Source of the DNA: Salinigranum marinum
GTDB lineage: Archaea > Halobacteriota > Halobacteria > Halobacteriales > Haloferacaceae
Assembly (NCBI RefSeq): GCF_024228675.1
Contig: NZ_CP100461.1
Coordinates: forward strand, 930,001-994,000
DNA: 64,000 bases
Reading direction: 5' to 3'
Positions 7,636 to 17,091 of this stretch are shown one piece after another. The notes beneath the pieces were generated by a model. The model made no database searches. It saw nothing but the letters and a program-made list of their open reading frames with translations, and was not told the origin of the DNA. The first letter of the stretch is position 1. Every line of letters begins with the position of its first letter. The translations under genes were made by a program, and so were the position numbers.

Positions 7636-9662
7636 CGCTCCTCCAGCACCGCGACGCTCTCGACGGCGACCGTCCCGTCGTCGACGACGTGCTCACCGCT
7701 GACGAGGTTCGTCCCGTCGACGTCGGCGTCGACCTCGACGTACTCGGGCGCGTCACCGAAGTTGAGGACGACGACCACCGACTGCCCTTCGGCCTCGCGG
7801 CGGAAGACAGTCACCCGCTCCGAGTCGGCCTCGTAGTCGACGCGGTCGATTCCACCGCGGAAATCCAGCGCCGGCGTCTCCGAGCGCATCTCGATGAGGT
7901 GTTCGTAGTGCTCTTGGACTTCGTCGCGCGCGTGGTCCCACGCGAGCGCGTCGCGGCGGCCGCGCTGGCCGATCTCCTGCCCGCCGTACAGCATCGGCAC
8001 GCCGGGGAGCGTAAAGAGCGCGCCGGCGCTGGCGAAGGCGGCCTCGTCGCCGCACTCGACGATGTAGCGCGTCTCGTCGTGGTTCTCCTGGTAGAGCATG
8101 AACGACGCGTGGTCCGGGAACCCCACTTCGGTACGCTGTTCGATGGCGTCGAGGATGGCGTCGGCCGGCTGGTGGCCGTCGCCTACTTGTCTCAGCGTGA
8201 AGTACAGCGTCGTGTCGAAGTGCATGTCGAACATCCCCTCGTGGAAGTCGGCAATGTAGGGGATGGTCTCGTCGAGGAGGAGGAAGTCGGGGTCCTGGGA
8301 CTTCACGCGGTCGCGCAGCTCCTGCCAGAACGTAAAGGGGACGGCCCACGCCATGTCACAGCGGAAGCCGTCGACGATCTCGAACCACTGCTGGACGGCG
8401 TCGAGGAGATACCGGCGGACCTCCAGGGAGTGGTAGTCGAAGTTGGCGATGTACTCCCAGTCGAAGTACGTGCCCGGTTCGCCGTTCTCCTGCCACTCGT
8501 ACCAGTCGTAGTACTCCGAGTCGGGGTTCTTGTACGCGTCCTTGAAGTAGGGGTGCTCGCGCGCGGAGTGGTTGAGCACGAGGTCGAACATGACCTTCAT
8601 CCCGTGGTCGTGGGCGGCGTCGACGAACTCCTCGTAAGCGTCCATGTCGCCGAGGTCCTCGGCGATGTCGTAGAAGTCGACGATATTGTAGCCGTGCGGC
8701 GCGTGGTCGTTCTGGAGCACCGGAGTGAGCCAGAGGCAGTCGACGCCGAGGCCTTCGAGGTAGTCGAGGCGCTTTTCCAGCGCCGCGAACGTGTTCTCGG
8801 CCTCGTCGTCGTCGGAGGCGAAGCCGCGGACGTAGATCTCGTACAGCGTGATGTCCTTCGACCACTCCGGCGGTTCGTACAGCCGGCCGGTCTCGACCTG
8901 CTTCTGACTGCCGCCCTGGACGGCCGTTCCCCCGTCGGTGCGCGCGCCCTCGCCGAAGTCGACGGTCGTCCCCTTCACGCGGATCTCGATCGCGTCCGCG
9001 ACCGAGTACTCGGCGTCGATCGAGACCGCGTGGACGCGCGTCTTCTCCTCGAAGGCGTCGACCGGCATCGTGAGGGTCCAGCCGTCGACTTCTACCGCGG
9101 CGTCGTCGACCGGCCAGCGGTCGTCGACGAGGAACTCGACCGAGAGCTCCTCGCGCGGCGTCGAACTGTTCGGGTTGGGCTGGGGGTCGGCCTCGATGAC
9201 GACCGTGTCGTCCTCGACGCGGCCGTGGAGCGTGACGCGCGGGCGACCGCCGCCGACGCCTTCCTTCTCCGCGCCCCGCGCGCCGCTGCCGGAGCCGGAG
9301 ACGCCCGAGGCGCCGGAGATCCCCGAGACGCCGGAGATCCCCGAGACGCCGGAAACCCCGGAGACGCCCGAGAGTCCCGACTCGCCGGACGACCCGGACC
9401 CGCGGCCGGCGGGGGCGAGTTCGCCGGGGAAGACGCGGATAGTGAGCTCCTCGACGCCGAGCGGGCCGGTGAGTTCGAGGACGAACGTCCCCGCCGCGTC
9501 GGGCGTGAAGTCGACGACGGGGTCGTCGCCGAGAGACAGTTGACTCGATACGGGCGCGCTCTTGACGCGCCAGTGGTACTCCGCGTCCGGATCGGGATCG
9601 CGCGGTGCAACTTGAACCGTCTCACCCACAGCCATGAACTGTGGCGGACCTGGGTGGTTCAT
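7632..9662 (-). CDS. alpha-amylase family (GH13) glycosidase with N-terminal beta domain
   Basis: 676 residues. About 100 N-terminal residues form a PKD-like beta domain (TVQVAPRDPDPDAEYHW), followed by a glycine-serine-valine repeat linker, a second beta domain, and a GH13 barrel from about residue 265. Catalytic residues visible are Asp436 (FRCDMAW), Glu465 (LLDETIPY) and Asp529 (ENHDETR), with the HGYN motif before them. No signal peptide is apparent, so the enzyme is probably cytoplasmic, acting on maltodextrins or glycogen-like glucans. It is the first gene of a two-gene operon and is transcribed away from the double glucoamylase. The ATG at 9662 is preferred over an internal ATG nine residues later; an A-rich element about 29 bases upstream suits a leaderless mRNA. 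Confidence 0.88.
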   Translation of the reverse strand: MNHPGPPQFMAVGETVQVAPRDPDPDAEYHWRVKSAPVSSQLSLGDDPVVDFTPDAAGTFVLELTGPLGVEELTIRVFPGELAPAGRGSGSSGESGLSGVSGVSGVSGISGVSGISGASGVSGSGSGARGAEKEGVGGGRPRVTLHGRVEDDTVVIEADPQPNPNSSTPREELSVEFLVDDRWPVDDAAVEVDGWTLTMPVDAFEEKTRVHAVSIDAEYSVADAIEIRVKGTTVDFGEGARTDGGTAVQGGSQKQVETGRLYEPPEWSKDITLYEIYVRGFASDDDEAENTFAALEKRLDYLEGLGVDCLWLTPVLQNDHAPHGYNIVDFYDIAEDLGDMDAYEEFVDAAHDHGMKVMFDLVLNHSAREHPYFKDAYKNPDSEYYDWYEWQENGEPGTYFDWEYIANFDYHSLEVRRYLLDAVQQWFEIVDGFRCDMAWAVPFTFWQELRDRVKSQDPDFLLLDETIPYIADFHEGMFDMHFDTTLYFTLRQVGDGHQPADAILDAIEQRTEVGFPDHASFMLYQENHDETRYIVECGDEAAFASAGALFTLPGVPMLYGGQEIGQRGRRDALAWDHARDEVQEHYEHLIEMRSETPALDFRGGIDRVDYEADSERVTVFRREAEGQSVVVVLNFGDAPEYVEVDADVDGTNLVSGEHVVDDGTVAVESVAVLEER
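9298..9384 (-). repeat. collagen-like G-x-S-G repeat in the GH13 linker
   Basis: Imperfect 18-bp tandem units encode a run of Gly-Val/Ile/Ala-Ser-Gly triplets (for example SGVSGISGVSGISG). The units at 9313-9330 and 9331-9348 are identical, and 9349-9366 differs slightly. This is a flexible or collagen-like linker and a likely site of length variation. Confidence 0.85.
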
Positions 9663-9716
9663 AGGTGCTAGTGCTGAGAGGAGCCACTTTTCTTTTGCGA
9701 ATCCTACTACTCATTT

Positions 9717-9730
9717 ACTACTGCCGTAGT
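9717..9730. promoter_or_regulatory. palindrome in the divergent amylase/glucoamylase promoter
   Basis: ACTAC-TGCC-GTAGT is a perfect 5-4-5 inverted repeat in the 238-base gap between the divergent glucan genes, preceded by two further CTACTAC/TTACTAC half-sites at about 9704-9721. Its position 55 bases from the minus-strand start suggests a regulator site for the sugar genes. Archaeal TrmB-type sugar regulators bind sites with TACT/AGTA half-sites, so this is a plausible but untested target. Confidence 0.4.
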
Positions 9731-9869
9731 GGTGATTGGGAAAACGTTATGTGCGTACGGTCATCACCGAGACGTAGCCGACGAGCAAAGCAGCCGAGAA
9801 CCGACCGTTCGGGACCACGAGCACCGCGTTCGGCCCGAACACACGGTGACACCGGCCGGATTCCGTCAA

Positions 9870-9880
9870 CACTTATGTAC
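9870..9880 (+). promoter_or_regulatory. TATA-like box of the double glucoamylase gene
   Basis: CACTTATGTAC is centred about 27 bases before the ATG at 9901, the distance expected when transcription starts at the start codon. The mRNA is therefore probably leaderless. Confidence 0.5.
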
Positions 9881-9900
9881 TACGACCGTTCCTTCCCGCC

Positions 9901-12900
9901 ATGAGACTGAGAACCGCACTCAACGAATACAAACGGGACCGGGGAGAGCGATTCCCCGAGGAGTCCCCCACGGCCGCTGGCGCGTTCTCCGGACACGGGG
10001 ATCGCCTCGTCTACGTCGACCCCTCGGGTGCGATCCGAGACTACTCCTCTTCGCTCTCCGGACTTTACGGCATCGACCGGTCGCGTTTCGGGATCGACAC
10101 CGACGACGGCACCCAGTGGTTCGACGACCTCGAACCGGTTCGGCAGCACTACTACCGCGAGACGACGCTCGTCGAGACCGAGTACGACGCCGGGGAGTAC
10201 ACGGTCCACCAGTACGACCTGACGCTCGGCCGTGCACACGTCACACACGTCGAACTCCGCGGGGCGATCCCGACGGACGCCCACCTGACCGCCTTCCTCA
10301 CGTTCGCCCCCGAAGGCCGCGAGACGCGCGTCGGGCGGCTCATCCACGAGGAGGGCGGCCCGAACGGGACGAAGGCCGTCGAGGTCTTCCATCGAACCGA
10401 ACACGACTACGTCACGGCCTCGACCGGGCTGGACGACGTCCGGGGACAGATCCCCGAGCGGTTCGACGAGATGCTCTCCGACGAGACGTTCGAGTTCCCG
10501 CGCGAGGCCGTCCTCGAACGGTACGAGGACACCCACCTCAGCGGCGACGTCGTCGTGAGCGCGCCCCTCGAACGCGAGGGCCGCGCCGCGCAGACGACGC
10601 TCGTCACCCAGCTGTCCGACCACTCGGAGGTCACCCGCGAGGACGCACTCGCGGATCTGCGTCACTGCGCGAACAACCACGCCACGGCGGACGAACTCCG
10701 TGCGGGCGCTCGCGAACGCGCCGAAGTGTACGTCCCCGAGGGGACGCCCAGAGAGGACATCTGCCGTGCGGATCTCCGCGCCCTGTCGCTTCTGACCGCG
10801 CCGACCGGCGCACACATCGCCGGCCCCGAGTTCGACCCGTTCTTCGCGCACTCGGGCGGCTACGGCTACACTTGGTTCCGCGACGAGGCCGAGGTCGGAC
10901 GACATCTCCTGGAGGCCGACGGCGCGCTCGATCTAGGCGTCGGTGACCGGCTCACGACCAGTGCGCGCTTCTTCGTCGAGACGCAGTTGGACGACGGCTC
11001 GTGGCCCCACCGCTCGTGGGCCTCCGACGGCTCGGTCGCGCCCGGGTGGGCCCACGCACGCGTCGAGAAGTCCGACAAGCCGGAGTACCAGGCCGATCAG
11101 ACCGCGGCCGTCCTGACGTATCTGGCGACGCTCGTCCGCACCCGCCGCGAGGAGATCGACGACGAACTCGCCGGCGAGATCCAGGGGACGCTGTCCGACG
11201 GCGTCGAGGCGCTCGACGACACGCTCGACGACTACGGGCTCCCCGAGACCTGTCAGAACCTCTGGGAGAACATGGTCGGGCAGTTCGCCCACACGACGGC
11301 GGCGTACCTGCAGGCGTACGCCGCGGTCGCCCGGGCACCGGTCCGCGACGAACTCCGCGAACACGCCGCGGCGCAGGCCGACGTGGTGTTCGAGGGGCTC
11401 GAAGAGCTGTGGAACTCCACGAGCGAGACGTACGCGCTCCGACTCCGCGGCAACGACTTCGACGACCGGCTCGACTCGGGGACGTTCGCGCTCGTCGACG
11501 CGTTCATCGAGTACGACGCGGTCGACGAGCTCTCGACGCGGCAGGTCGACCGGCTGGTCAGTCACGTCGAGCAGACGCTCGACGGGCTCTACCGCGAGTC
11601 GGGGCACGCGGACGTGAAGGGGCTCATCCGGTTCGAAGAGGACTACTGGCGCTCGGCGGAACAGCACGACGAGAAGATCTGGTCGGTCTCGACCGCCTGG
11701 GGTGCCAGCGCGGCCGCCCGCCTCGGCGCGTTCCTCACCGACCGCGACCGCGCCGAGGACGCGGAGGCGTTCTTCGACGAGGCCGAGAGCCTCTACGAGT
11801 GCATTGGGCCGGACAGCGGGCTCGTCACCCCCGCGGGCTACCTCTCCGAACAGGTGTTCGACGACGGGAGCTACGACTCGGCGACGCCGCTGGGGTGGCC
11901 CCACGCCGTCCGGCTCCAGACGACGTCGCTGCTCGCGCAGTACGACGCGCTGCCCGCGCCGAAAGCCCCGCCGTCCGGGCCCGAGGATCGCCCGCGGTGG
12001 ACCACCGGCGAGAAGTACGGCGTCGGCACCGTCGCCGACCACCGCGCGGCGGACCCCTCGCGGGTCTGGTTCACGCTCACCGAGGGCTCGCTCACCGAGC
12101 TCCGGTTCCCGCGCGTCGACCTGATGAACCTCCGGACGCTCGACCTCCTGGTCGTGGACGCCGACGAGGACTCGGGGTACACCGCGAGAACGCACAACGA
12201 GACCCGCCGCGACGACCACGCTGACACGATCAACCGGCACGCGGAGATGACCGAGGACGACGCCCTGCTGTTCAGACACGTCATCACCGAGACCGGCGAC
12301 GGCCGCGGCCACGAGTGGGAGCTCACGATCGAGTACGCGACCGACCCCAAACACGACGCACTCTTGGCCGACGTGCAGTTCGAGGCGGCAGACGACAACG
12401 AGTACGAACTGTACGCGGTCGCCGACAGCGCGCTCGTCAACACCGGGTCACAGGACCGGGGGATCCGCCTGGGGCAGATGGGCGGCTACCACCTCGTCGC
12501 CCGCGACGCCGAGGCGTATGACGTCGGCGAGGCCGGCGAGCCGTTGCTCATCGACGAGGACGGCGACGAGTACTCTGTCGCGATCGCGCTCACCTCCGCC
12601 GGCCGGTTCGACTGGGCGACGGTCGGCGTGGCCGGCTCGTCACACCTCGCGGACCTGTTCTCGACGGGCGAACTCCCGACGCCGCAAGAGCGTGCCGACA
12701 ACGAGAACGTCGTGCTCATCGGCCGGATGGGGACGGGCGCCGAACTCGACGAGACGCTCGCGCTCGGCTTCGCCGAGAACGCAGACACCGCGGCGGCGCT
12801 CGGCGAGGCCGCGGGCGCGCTCACCCGCGGCTACGAGACGGTCCGGAGCGCGTACGTCGACTCGTGGGTCGAGTTCCTCGCCGACACGTCGACGCCGGCG

Positions 12901-14445
12901 TCCGTGTCGAACGACGACGACCTCCTCGCGCAGTACAAGGCCGCGCTGATGTCGCTCCGCGCCGTCGAGGACAAGACGTTCCAGGGTGCCGGACTGGCCT
13001 CGCCGTCGGTGCCGTGGGGTGAGGCAGTGGCGGCCGAGGAGTCGAAGGGGTACGGCTACAACTTCACCTGGTCGCGCGACCTCTACCAGGTGTTCACCGT
13101 CTTCGAGGCCGTCGGCGACATCGAGACGGCCATCGACAACCTCTCGTACATCTACAACTACCAGCAGGACGACCGCGGCTTCATTCCGCAGAACACCTAC
13201 CTCAACGGGAGAACGAGGTGGGGCGGCGAGCAGATGGACAACATCTCCTTCCCGCAGGTGATGGCGTACATGCTCGCCGAACGCGGCGTCACGTTCGACG
13301 ACGTCGACTACAGCTACGAGAACGTCAAGCGCTCCTCCGACTACGTCGCCCGTAACGGCCCGCCGACGGCTCAGGAACGCTGGGAGGAGGAGGCGGGCTA
13401 CTCGCCGTCGTCGATCGCCGCGGAGATCGCGGGACTCGCCTGCGGTGCGGCGGTCGCTCTCGACGAGGGCCACACCGAGGACGCGCTCATCTGGCTCGCG
13501 CTGGCGGACGACTGGACCGACAACGTCGAGCAGTGGACCGCCACGGAGACCGGAACGGACCGCCACACCAACACCCCGTACTACGTGCGGGTGACCCGCG
13601 ACGGCGACCCCGAAGCGGGCCACCTCCGAACACTGGCGAACAACGGCCCGACCCTCGACGAGCGCGAGGTCATCGACGGCGGCTTCCTCGAACTGACGAG
13701 GTTGGGGATCAAGCCGTGGGACGACGAGGTGATCACGAACACCATCGAGGAGGTCGACTCCACGATCAGGGTCGACACGCCACACGGCCCCGCGTTCTAC
13801 CGGTACAACGGCGACGGCTACGGCGAGCGCGAACGCGACGAGGAGGGCGCGCCCTGGTCGGTCGAGGCCAAAGGGAAAGGGCGGCTCTGGCCCATCTTCA
13901 CCGGCGAGCGCGGCGAGTACGAACTCCTCAACGAGGACCGCGAGGAGACGGCGCTCGAACCGCAGAACCTCCTCGAGACGATGCAGCAGTTCGCCAACTC
14001 CGGCCGGATGATCTCCGAGCAGGTGTGGGACCGCGAGTACTCGACGGCGTACAACTGGGAGTTCGGTGAAGGCACCGGCGCGGCGACGCCGCTGGCGTGG
14101 TCGATGGCGCAGTACGTCCGCCTCGCCCACGGCATCGACGCCGGGGAACCCATCGAGATGCCGACGTTCGTCCGCGAGCGCTACCTCGAGACGGAGCGCC
14201 CCGAGGGCCCCTCGCTCCGCGTCAACACCCGGTTCGAAGGCGACAGTCTCGTCGTCTCCGGCACGACCGACGGCGCGGTCGTCTCGATCAAGACGCCGAG
14301 CGAGACGCGGCTCGTCACGCCCGCCGACGGCGAGTTCTCCGAGAAACTCGGCATCGAGTACGGCGAGAACCAGGTCACGGTCGCCGCCGCGACCCGTGCG
14401 GACCTGACCGCCGCCGGCACGACCGTCACCCGCTTTACGCTCTGA
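9901..14445 (+). CDS. tandem double glucoamylase (GH15-GH15 fusion)
   Basis: 1514 residues with two complete glucan 1,4-alpha-glucosidase modules. Module 1 (about 1-665) has a beta-sandwich followed by an (alpha/alpha)6 part, with candidate catalytic Glu456 (CQNLWENM) and Glu650 (LSEQVFD followed by SATPLGW). Module 2 (about 685-1514) has the bacterial/archaeal GH15 N-domain (ADPSRVWFTLTEGSLTELRF), then NFTWSRDLYQVF, Glu1162/1163 in ERWEEEAGYSPSS, and Glu1373 in SEQVWD with ATPLAWSMAQYVRL. Both glutamates are therefore present in both halves. A short beta-rich tail ends the protein. No signal peptide is evident, so it probably releases glucose from internal maltodextrins or glycogen together with the divergent GH13 enzymes. 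Confidence 0.9.
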   Translation: MRLRTALNEYKRDRGERFPEESPTAAGAFSGHGDRLVYVDPSGAIRDYSSSLSGLYGIDRSRFGIDTDDGTQWFDDLEPVRQHYYRETTLVETEYDAGEYTVHQYDLTLGRAHVTHVELRGAIPTDAHLTAFLTFAPEGRETRVGRLIHEEGGPNGTKAVEVFHRTEHDYVTASTGLDDVRGQIPERFDEMLSDETFEFPREAVLERYEDTHLSGDVVVSAPLEREGRAAQTTLVTQLSDHSEVTREDALADLRHCANNHATADELRAGARERAEVYVPEGTPREDICRADLRALSLLTAPTGAHIAGPEFDPFFAHSGGYGYTWFRDEAEVGRHLLEADGALDLGVGDRLTTSARFFVETQLDDGSWPHRSWASDGSVAPGWAHARVEKSDKPEYQADQTAAVLTYLATLVRTRREEIDDELAGEIQGTLSDGVEALDDTLDDYGLPETCQNLWENMVGQFAHTTAAYLQAYAAVARAPVRDELREHAAAQADVVFEGLEELWNSTSETYALRLRGNDFDDRLDSGTFALVDAFIEYDAVDELSTRQVDRLVSHVEQTLDGLYRESGHADVKGLIRFEEDYWRSAEQHDEKIWSVSTAWGASAAARLGAFLTDRDRAEDAEAFFDEAESLYECIGPDSGLVTPAGYLSEQVFDDGSYDSATPLGWPHAVRLQTTSLLAQYDALPAPKAPPSGPEDRPRWTTGEKYGVGTVADHRAADPSRVWFTLTEGSLTELRFPRVDLMNLRTLDLLVVDADEDSGYTARTHNETRRDDHADTINRHAEMTEDDALLFRHVITETGDGRGHEWELTIEYATDPKHDALLADVQFEAADDNEYELYAVADSALVNTGSQDRGIRLGQMGGYHLVARDAEAYDVGEAGEPLLIDEDGDEYSVAIALTSAGRFDWATVGVAGSSHLADLFSTGELPTPQERADNENVVLIGRMGTGAELDETLALGFAENADTAAALGEAAGALTRGYETVRSAYVDSWVEFLADTSTPASVSNDDDLLAQYKAALMSLRAVEDKTFQGAGLASPSVPWGEAVAAEESKGYGYNFTWSRDLYQVFTVFEAVGDIETAIDNLSYIYNYQQDDRGFIPQNTYLNGRTRWGGEQMDNISFPQVMAYMLAERGVTFDDVDYSYENVKRSSDYVARNGPPTAQERWEEEAGYSPSSIAAEIAGLACGAAVALDEGHTEDALIWLALADDWTDNVEQWTATETGTDRHTNTPYYVRVTRDGDPEAGHLRTLANNGPTLDEREVIDGGFLELTRLGIKPWDDEVITNTIEEVDSTIRVDTPHGPAFYRYNGDGYGERERDEEGAPWSVEAKGKGRLWPIFTGERGEYELLNEDREETALEPQNLLETMQQFANSGRMISEQVWDREYSTAYNWEFGEGTGAATPLAWSMAQYVRLAHGIDAGEPIEMPTFVRERYLETERPEGPSLRVNTRFEGDSLVVSGTTDGAVVSIKTPSETRLVTPADGEFSEKLGIEYGENQVTVAAATRADLTAAGTTVTRFTL

Positions 14446-15002
14446 GCGGAGCGGGTCGCCCCGGCTTCCGCACCCGCGGGATCGGGTCGCCGACAGCGTC
14501 CGACACTCTTCGACGGCTCCGTCGACTCTCCGACAGTGCTCGGCACTCACCGACAGTCGTGTCCGTGTGCCCTGCGATATCAATGCTTAAACACGTTTAC
14601 AACGCTGTCCTCCCTGAGTCCATCGCGTCGCGTCCCCGACGCGCACACTCCGACGGTTCCACCATGACCCCGCTCGACTGACCCGCCCCGCGTCCGCCCG
14701 ACCGGGATCCGCTCTCGTCGGTTCGTCCCGACAGGACGAGCGATCGTCAGGTGTCCTCCCGCCGCCCGACCGCCCGACCGTCCGACCAGGTCGACCCCGT
14801 CGCTTCGGCCGCCACCGTCCCCGACTCGCGAGTGACCCCTTGCCGCTCCGTTCGTCCGCGTCTCCCGGGAGCGTCGACCGGTCAGTTCCCCGGCCGCCAA
14901 TGGTTCCAGTTCGCCGGTGGTTCCCGCGTCGCGGACGCGCCCGCTCCGATCGCACGCCGTCGAACTGCCAGCCGAGCAGCCGTTTCCACCACCCTCCACA
15001 CG
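14446..15002. other. 557-base gap with no convincing gene
   Basis: No homologous-looking product is seen on either strand. A promoter-like AT-rich spot (GCTTAAACACG) lies near 14585, and a 33-codon ORF starts at the ATG at 14583, but neither has other support. The long open frames here are GC-driven. Confidence 0.4.
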
Positions 15003-15212
15003 ATGTTCCCCGCCGACCCCTCCCACGAATCGAACCGCTCGCGACGGGCGGCCGCCGCCGAGCGCGCGCCCGCGGCAGCCTTCTCGCTCGCGTTCGCGAC
15101 GCTCCCGGTCGTCGTCGTTGGCGTCCTGAGCCACCCCACGGTGTCGGTCGCCGCGGCGGCTGGCGTCGTCGTGACGACGGCCGCACACGACGCCGTCGAG
15201 CGTCTCCGGTGA
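15003..15212 (+). CDS. small membrane protein
   Basis: 69-residue protein starting MFPADPSHESNRSRRAAAAE, followed by two hydrophobic stretches (AFSLAFATLPVVVVGVL and VSVAAAAGVVVTTAA) and a short polar end (HDAVERLR). That is a two-helix hairpin with an acidic/basic N-terminus, a common layout for unassigned haloarchaeal membrane proteins. The open frame extends upstream to 14751, but the upstream part is of low complexity and unlikely. Function unknown. Confidence 0.5.
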   Translation: MFPADPSHESNRSRRAAAAERAPAAAFSLAFATLPVVVVGVLSHPTVSVAAAAGVVVTTAAHDAVERLR

Positions 15213-15274
15213 CCTGCCGGGAGCCGTTTCCGACGATCGGTGACCCTTTGCTTGCCGACGCCCCAGGTACGGGT

Positions 15275-15748
15275 ATGGCGAGATATCAACGGCGGACCCG
15301 CGTTGCGGCCCCGCTCGACGACGTGTGGGCGTTTCACTCTCGCATCGAAGGACTGGAAGCGCTCACCCCGGGGTGGATGAACCTGCGCGTCGAGGCGGTT
15401 CGCGGTCCCGACGGCGAGGACGACCCCGCGGTGCTGGAGACCGGGACGCGGATCCGCCTGTCGACCCGCCCGTTCGGCGTCGGTCCCCGCCAGTCGTTCG
15501 TCTCCCGGATCGTCGCCCGCGAGGAGGGCGAGGGGACGGCGACGTTCACCGACGACATGACCGACGGCCCCTTCCGGGAGTGGCGACACACCCACCGATT
15601 TTTCGCCGACGGCGACGAGACCGTGATCGAAGACGACGTCGAGTACGCCTTCCCCGTCGCGGACGGCCTTCTGGGGCCGCTGTCGATGGTCGGCTTCGAG
15701 CCGATGTTCCGCTACCGGCACAAGAAGACGCGCGAACTCCTGGAGTGA
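15275..15748 (+). CDS. SRPBCC (START-like) ligand-binding domain protein
   Basis: 157 residues beginning MARYQRRTRVAAPLDDVWAF, the standard opening of polyketide cyclase/dehydrase-like SRPBCC proteins, with the later FREWRHTHRFFADGDETVI and PMFRYRHKKTRELL segments of the helix-grip fold. Such proteins bind a hydrophobic ligand in a central cavity; ligand and pathway are unknown here. It ends one base before the stop of the convergent methyltransferase gene. Confidence 0.82.
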   Translation: MARYQRRTRVAAPLDDVWAFHSRIEGLEALTPGWMNLRVEAVRGPDGEDDPAVLETGTRIRLSTRPFGVGPRQSFVSRIVAREEGEGTATFTDDMTDGPFREWRHTHRFFADGDETVIEDDVEYAFPVADGLLGPLSMVGFEPMFRYRHKKTRELLE

Positions 15749-15749
15749 C

Positions 15750-16382
15750 TCAGCGCCGCCGCGCGAGGACGAACAGCGCCGTGCTCCCGAGCGGGTCGTC
15801 GACGCGACGCTCCCACTCGACGTCGAACCCGGCGTCCGACAGCTGTGCCGTCGTCGCCGCGGAGCCGGGCGTGCTCCAGAACATGGCGTGACCGCTCCCG
15901 AGCCAGTTCCGCCGCGTCGACTCGGACCGACCGGAGCCGACGGTCATGAGCACTAGCCCATCCGGCCGGAGGACGCGGGCGAACTCCCTGTACACGGCCG
16001 GATGTCGCTCGCGCGGGACGTGGAAGACGCTGTGGTACGCTGAGACGGCGTCGAACGTCTGCTCCCGAAACGGGAGCGCCGTCATGTCTGCCTGCACGAG
16101 TCGCGCGTCGGGAACGGCCTCGCTCGCGAGGCCGAGTTGGACCCGCGAGAAGTCCAGCCCGACCACGTCCAGCGTCGGGTCGGCGTCGTGGAGGGTCGCC
16201 ATCGTCCGCCGGCCGTCCCCACAGCCCACGTCAAGCACGCTCGCTCCCGCGGGGAGGTCGGGCGCGAGGTCACGGAGCAGGTCGGCGTCCGGGCCGTCCG
16301 CGCGGCGGGCGGCCGCGTAGTCGTCGGCGACGGCGTCCCACGCCCGCCGCACGGCGTTCCGGCGTGCGGTCTCGTCGGTCAT
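15750..16382 (-). CDS. class I SAM-dependent methyltransferase
   Basis: 210 residues. SAM-binding motif I is SVLDVGCGDGRRTMATL, motif II includes VVGLDFSRVQL, then LVQADMTALPF and FARVLRPDGLVLMTV, the series typical of UbiE/Methyltransf_11-type small-molecule methyltransferases. The substrate cannot be inferred. It is transcribed toward the SRPBCC gene, with stops one base apart, so its transcription terminator must overlap that gene. Confidence 0.88.
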   Translation of the reverse strand: MTDETARRNAVRRAWDAVADDYAAARRADGPDADLLRDLAPDLPAGASVLDVGCGDGRRTMATLHDADPTLDVVGLDFSRVQLGLASEAVPDARLVQADMTALPFREQTFDAVSAYHSVFHVPRERHPAVYREFARVLRPDGLVLMTVGSGRSESTRRNWLGSGHAMFWSTPGSAATTAQLSDAGFDVEWERRVDDPLGSTALFVLARRR

Positions 16383-16511
16383 CGTCCGTGGTACGGTCGC
16401 CGGCGTCCTGAGGCTTCCGGCAGTGCGTGCACCCGGACGCCCGAGGAATCGTTTTCGCTTCCCCGTAGTGCTGGGCGGTCCCGCCGACCACGTCCGGTGT
16501 CGCCAGCCCTC

Positions 16512-17091
16512 TCACAGGGTTCGCTCCGGGTCCGGTTCCGTACCCGCCTCGTCGTCAGATGGGTACGGCTCGGGTGGCCCCCGGCCAGTGGCTCGCCCCA
16601 CCGTCGCGAGCACCGAGAGCAGGACGCGCTGGACGGCCCGTGGTGGCCGCGCGAGGACGACCACGTCCGGGTACGTCCGGAGCAGGCGCGCAGTCTCGAG
16701 GAATCGACCAGCATCCGAGCGCCCGGCCGCCCCGTGCGCGCAGGCGAACCGAGACGGTCAGAAACGCTCGCCACCGCCCGGGAGCCGTCACCTCGCGTCG
16801 GAGCCGAACCGGGTCGTCCGCCGTGAACGAGACGTGCGGCGTCCCCGCCTCGACGACGAACGCCTCGCCCGATTCGACGCGATGGTCGACCCCCTCTGTC
16901 CGGACCACGAGGTGTCCGTCACGGACGACGAACCGTTCGACGGTGCCGGGATGGTAGTGCGCCGGCGGCGGGTCGAGGCTCACCGGCCGCCACTCCTCGC
17001 AGACCAGGGCCTCGTCGTCGGACGCCTCCTCGTCGACGGCGATCCGCACGCCGGTGGTCGGATCGCGGATCTCCGTCGGCGTGGGCGTCAC
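16512..17091 (-). pseudogene. cupin-domain protein with a single-base frameshift
   Basis: Read from the ATG at 17091, the first 110 residues are a clear cupin barrel (PPPAHYHPGTVERFVV with metal-type histidines, then VEAGTPHVSFTADD). After LTVSVRL the frame turns into arginine/glycine-rich nonsense ending at 16555. Skipping one G in the C4/G4 tract at 16730-16733 gives a natural continuation with GRFLETARLLRTYPDVVVLA and VQRVLLSVLATVGRATG, stopping at 16512. So the gene is split by a one-base insertion in a homopolymer: either a real inactivating or phase-variable change, or a sequencing error. The intact product would be about 192 residues: a cupin plus a helical tail. Function unknown. Confidence 0.75.

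Noticed and set aside
7689-9671. 660-residue plus-strand open frame opposite the GH13 gene
   Set aside because: No fold-like pattern; the minus strand carries all GH13 catalytic motifs.
14580-15188. 202-residue minus-strand frame after the glucoamylase
   Set aside because: Low-complexity Arg/Gly translation opposite a better small membrane protein frame.
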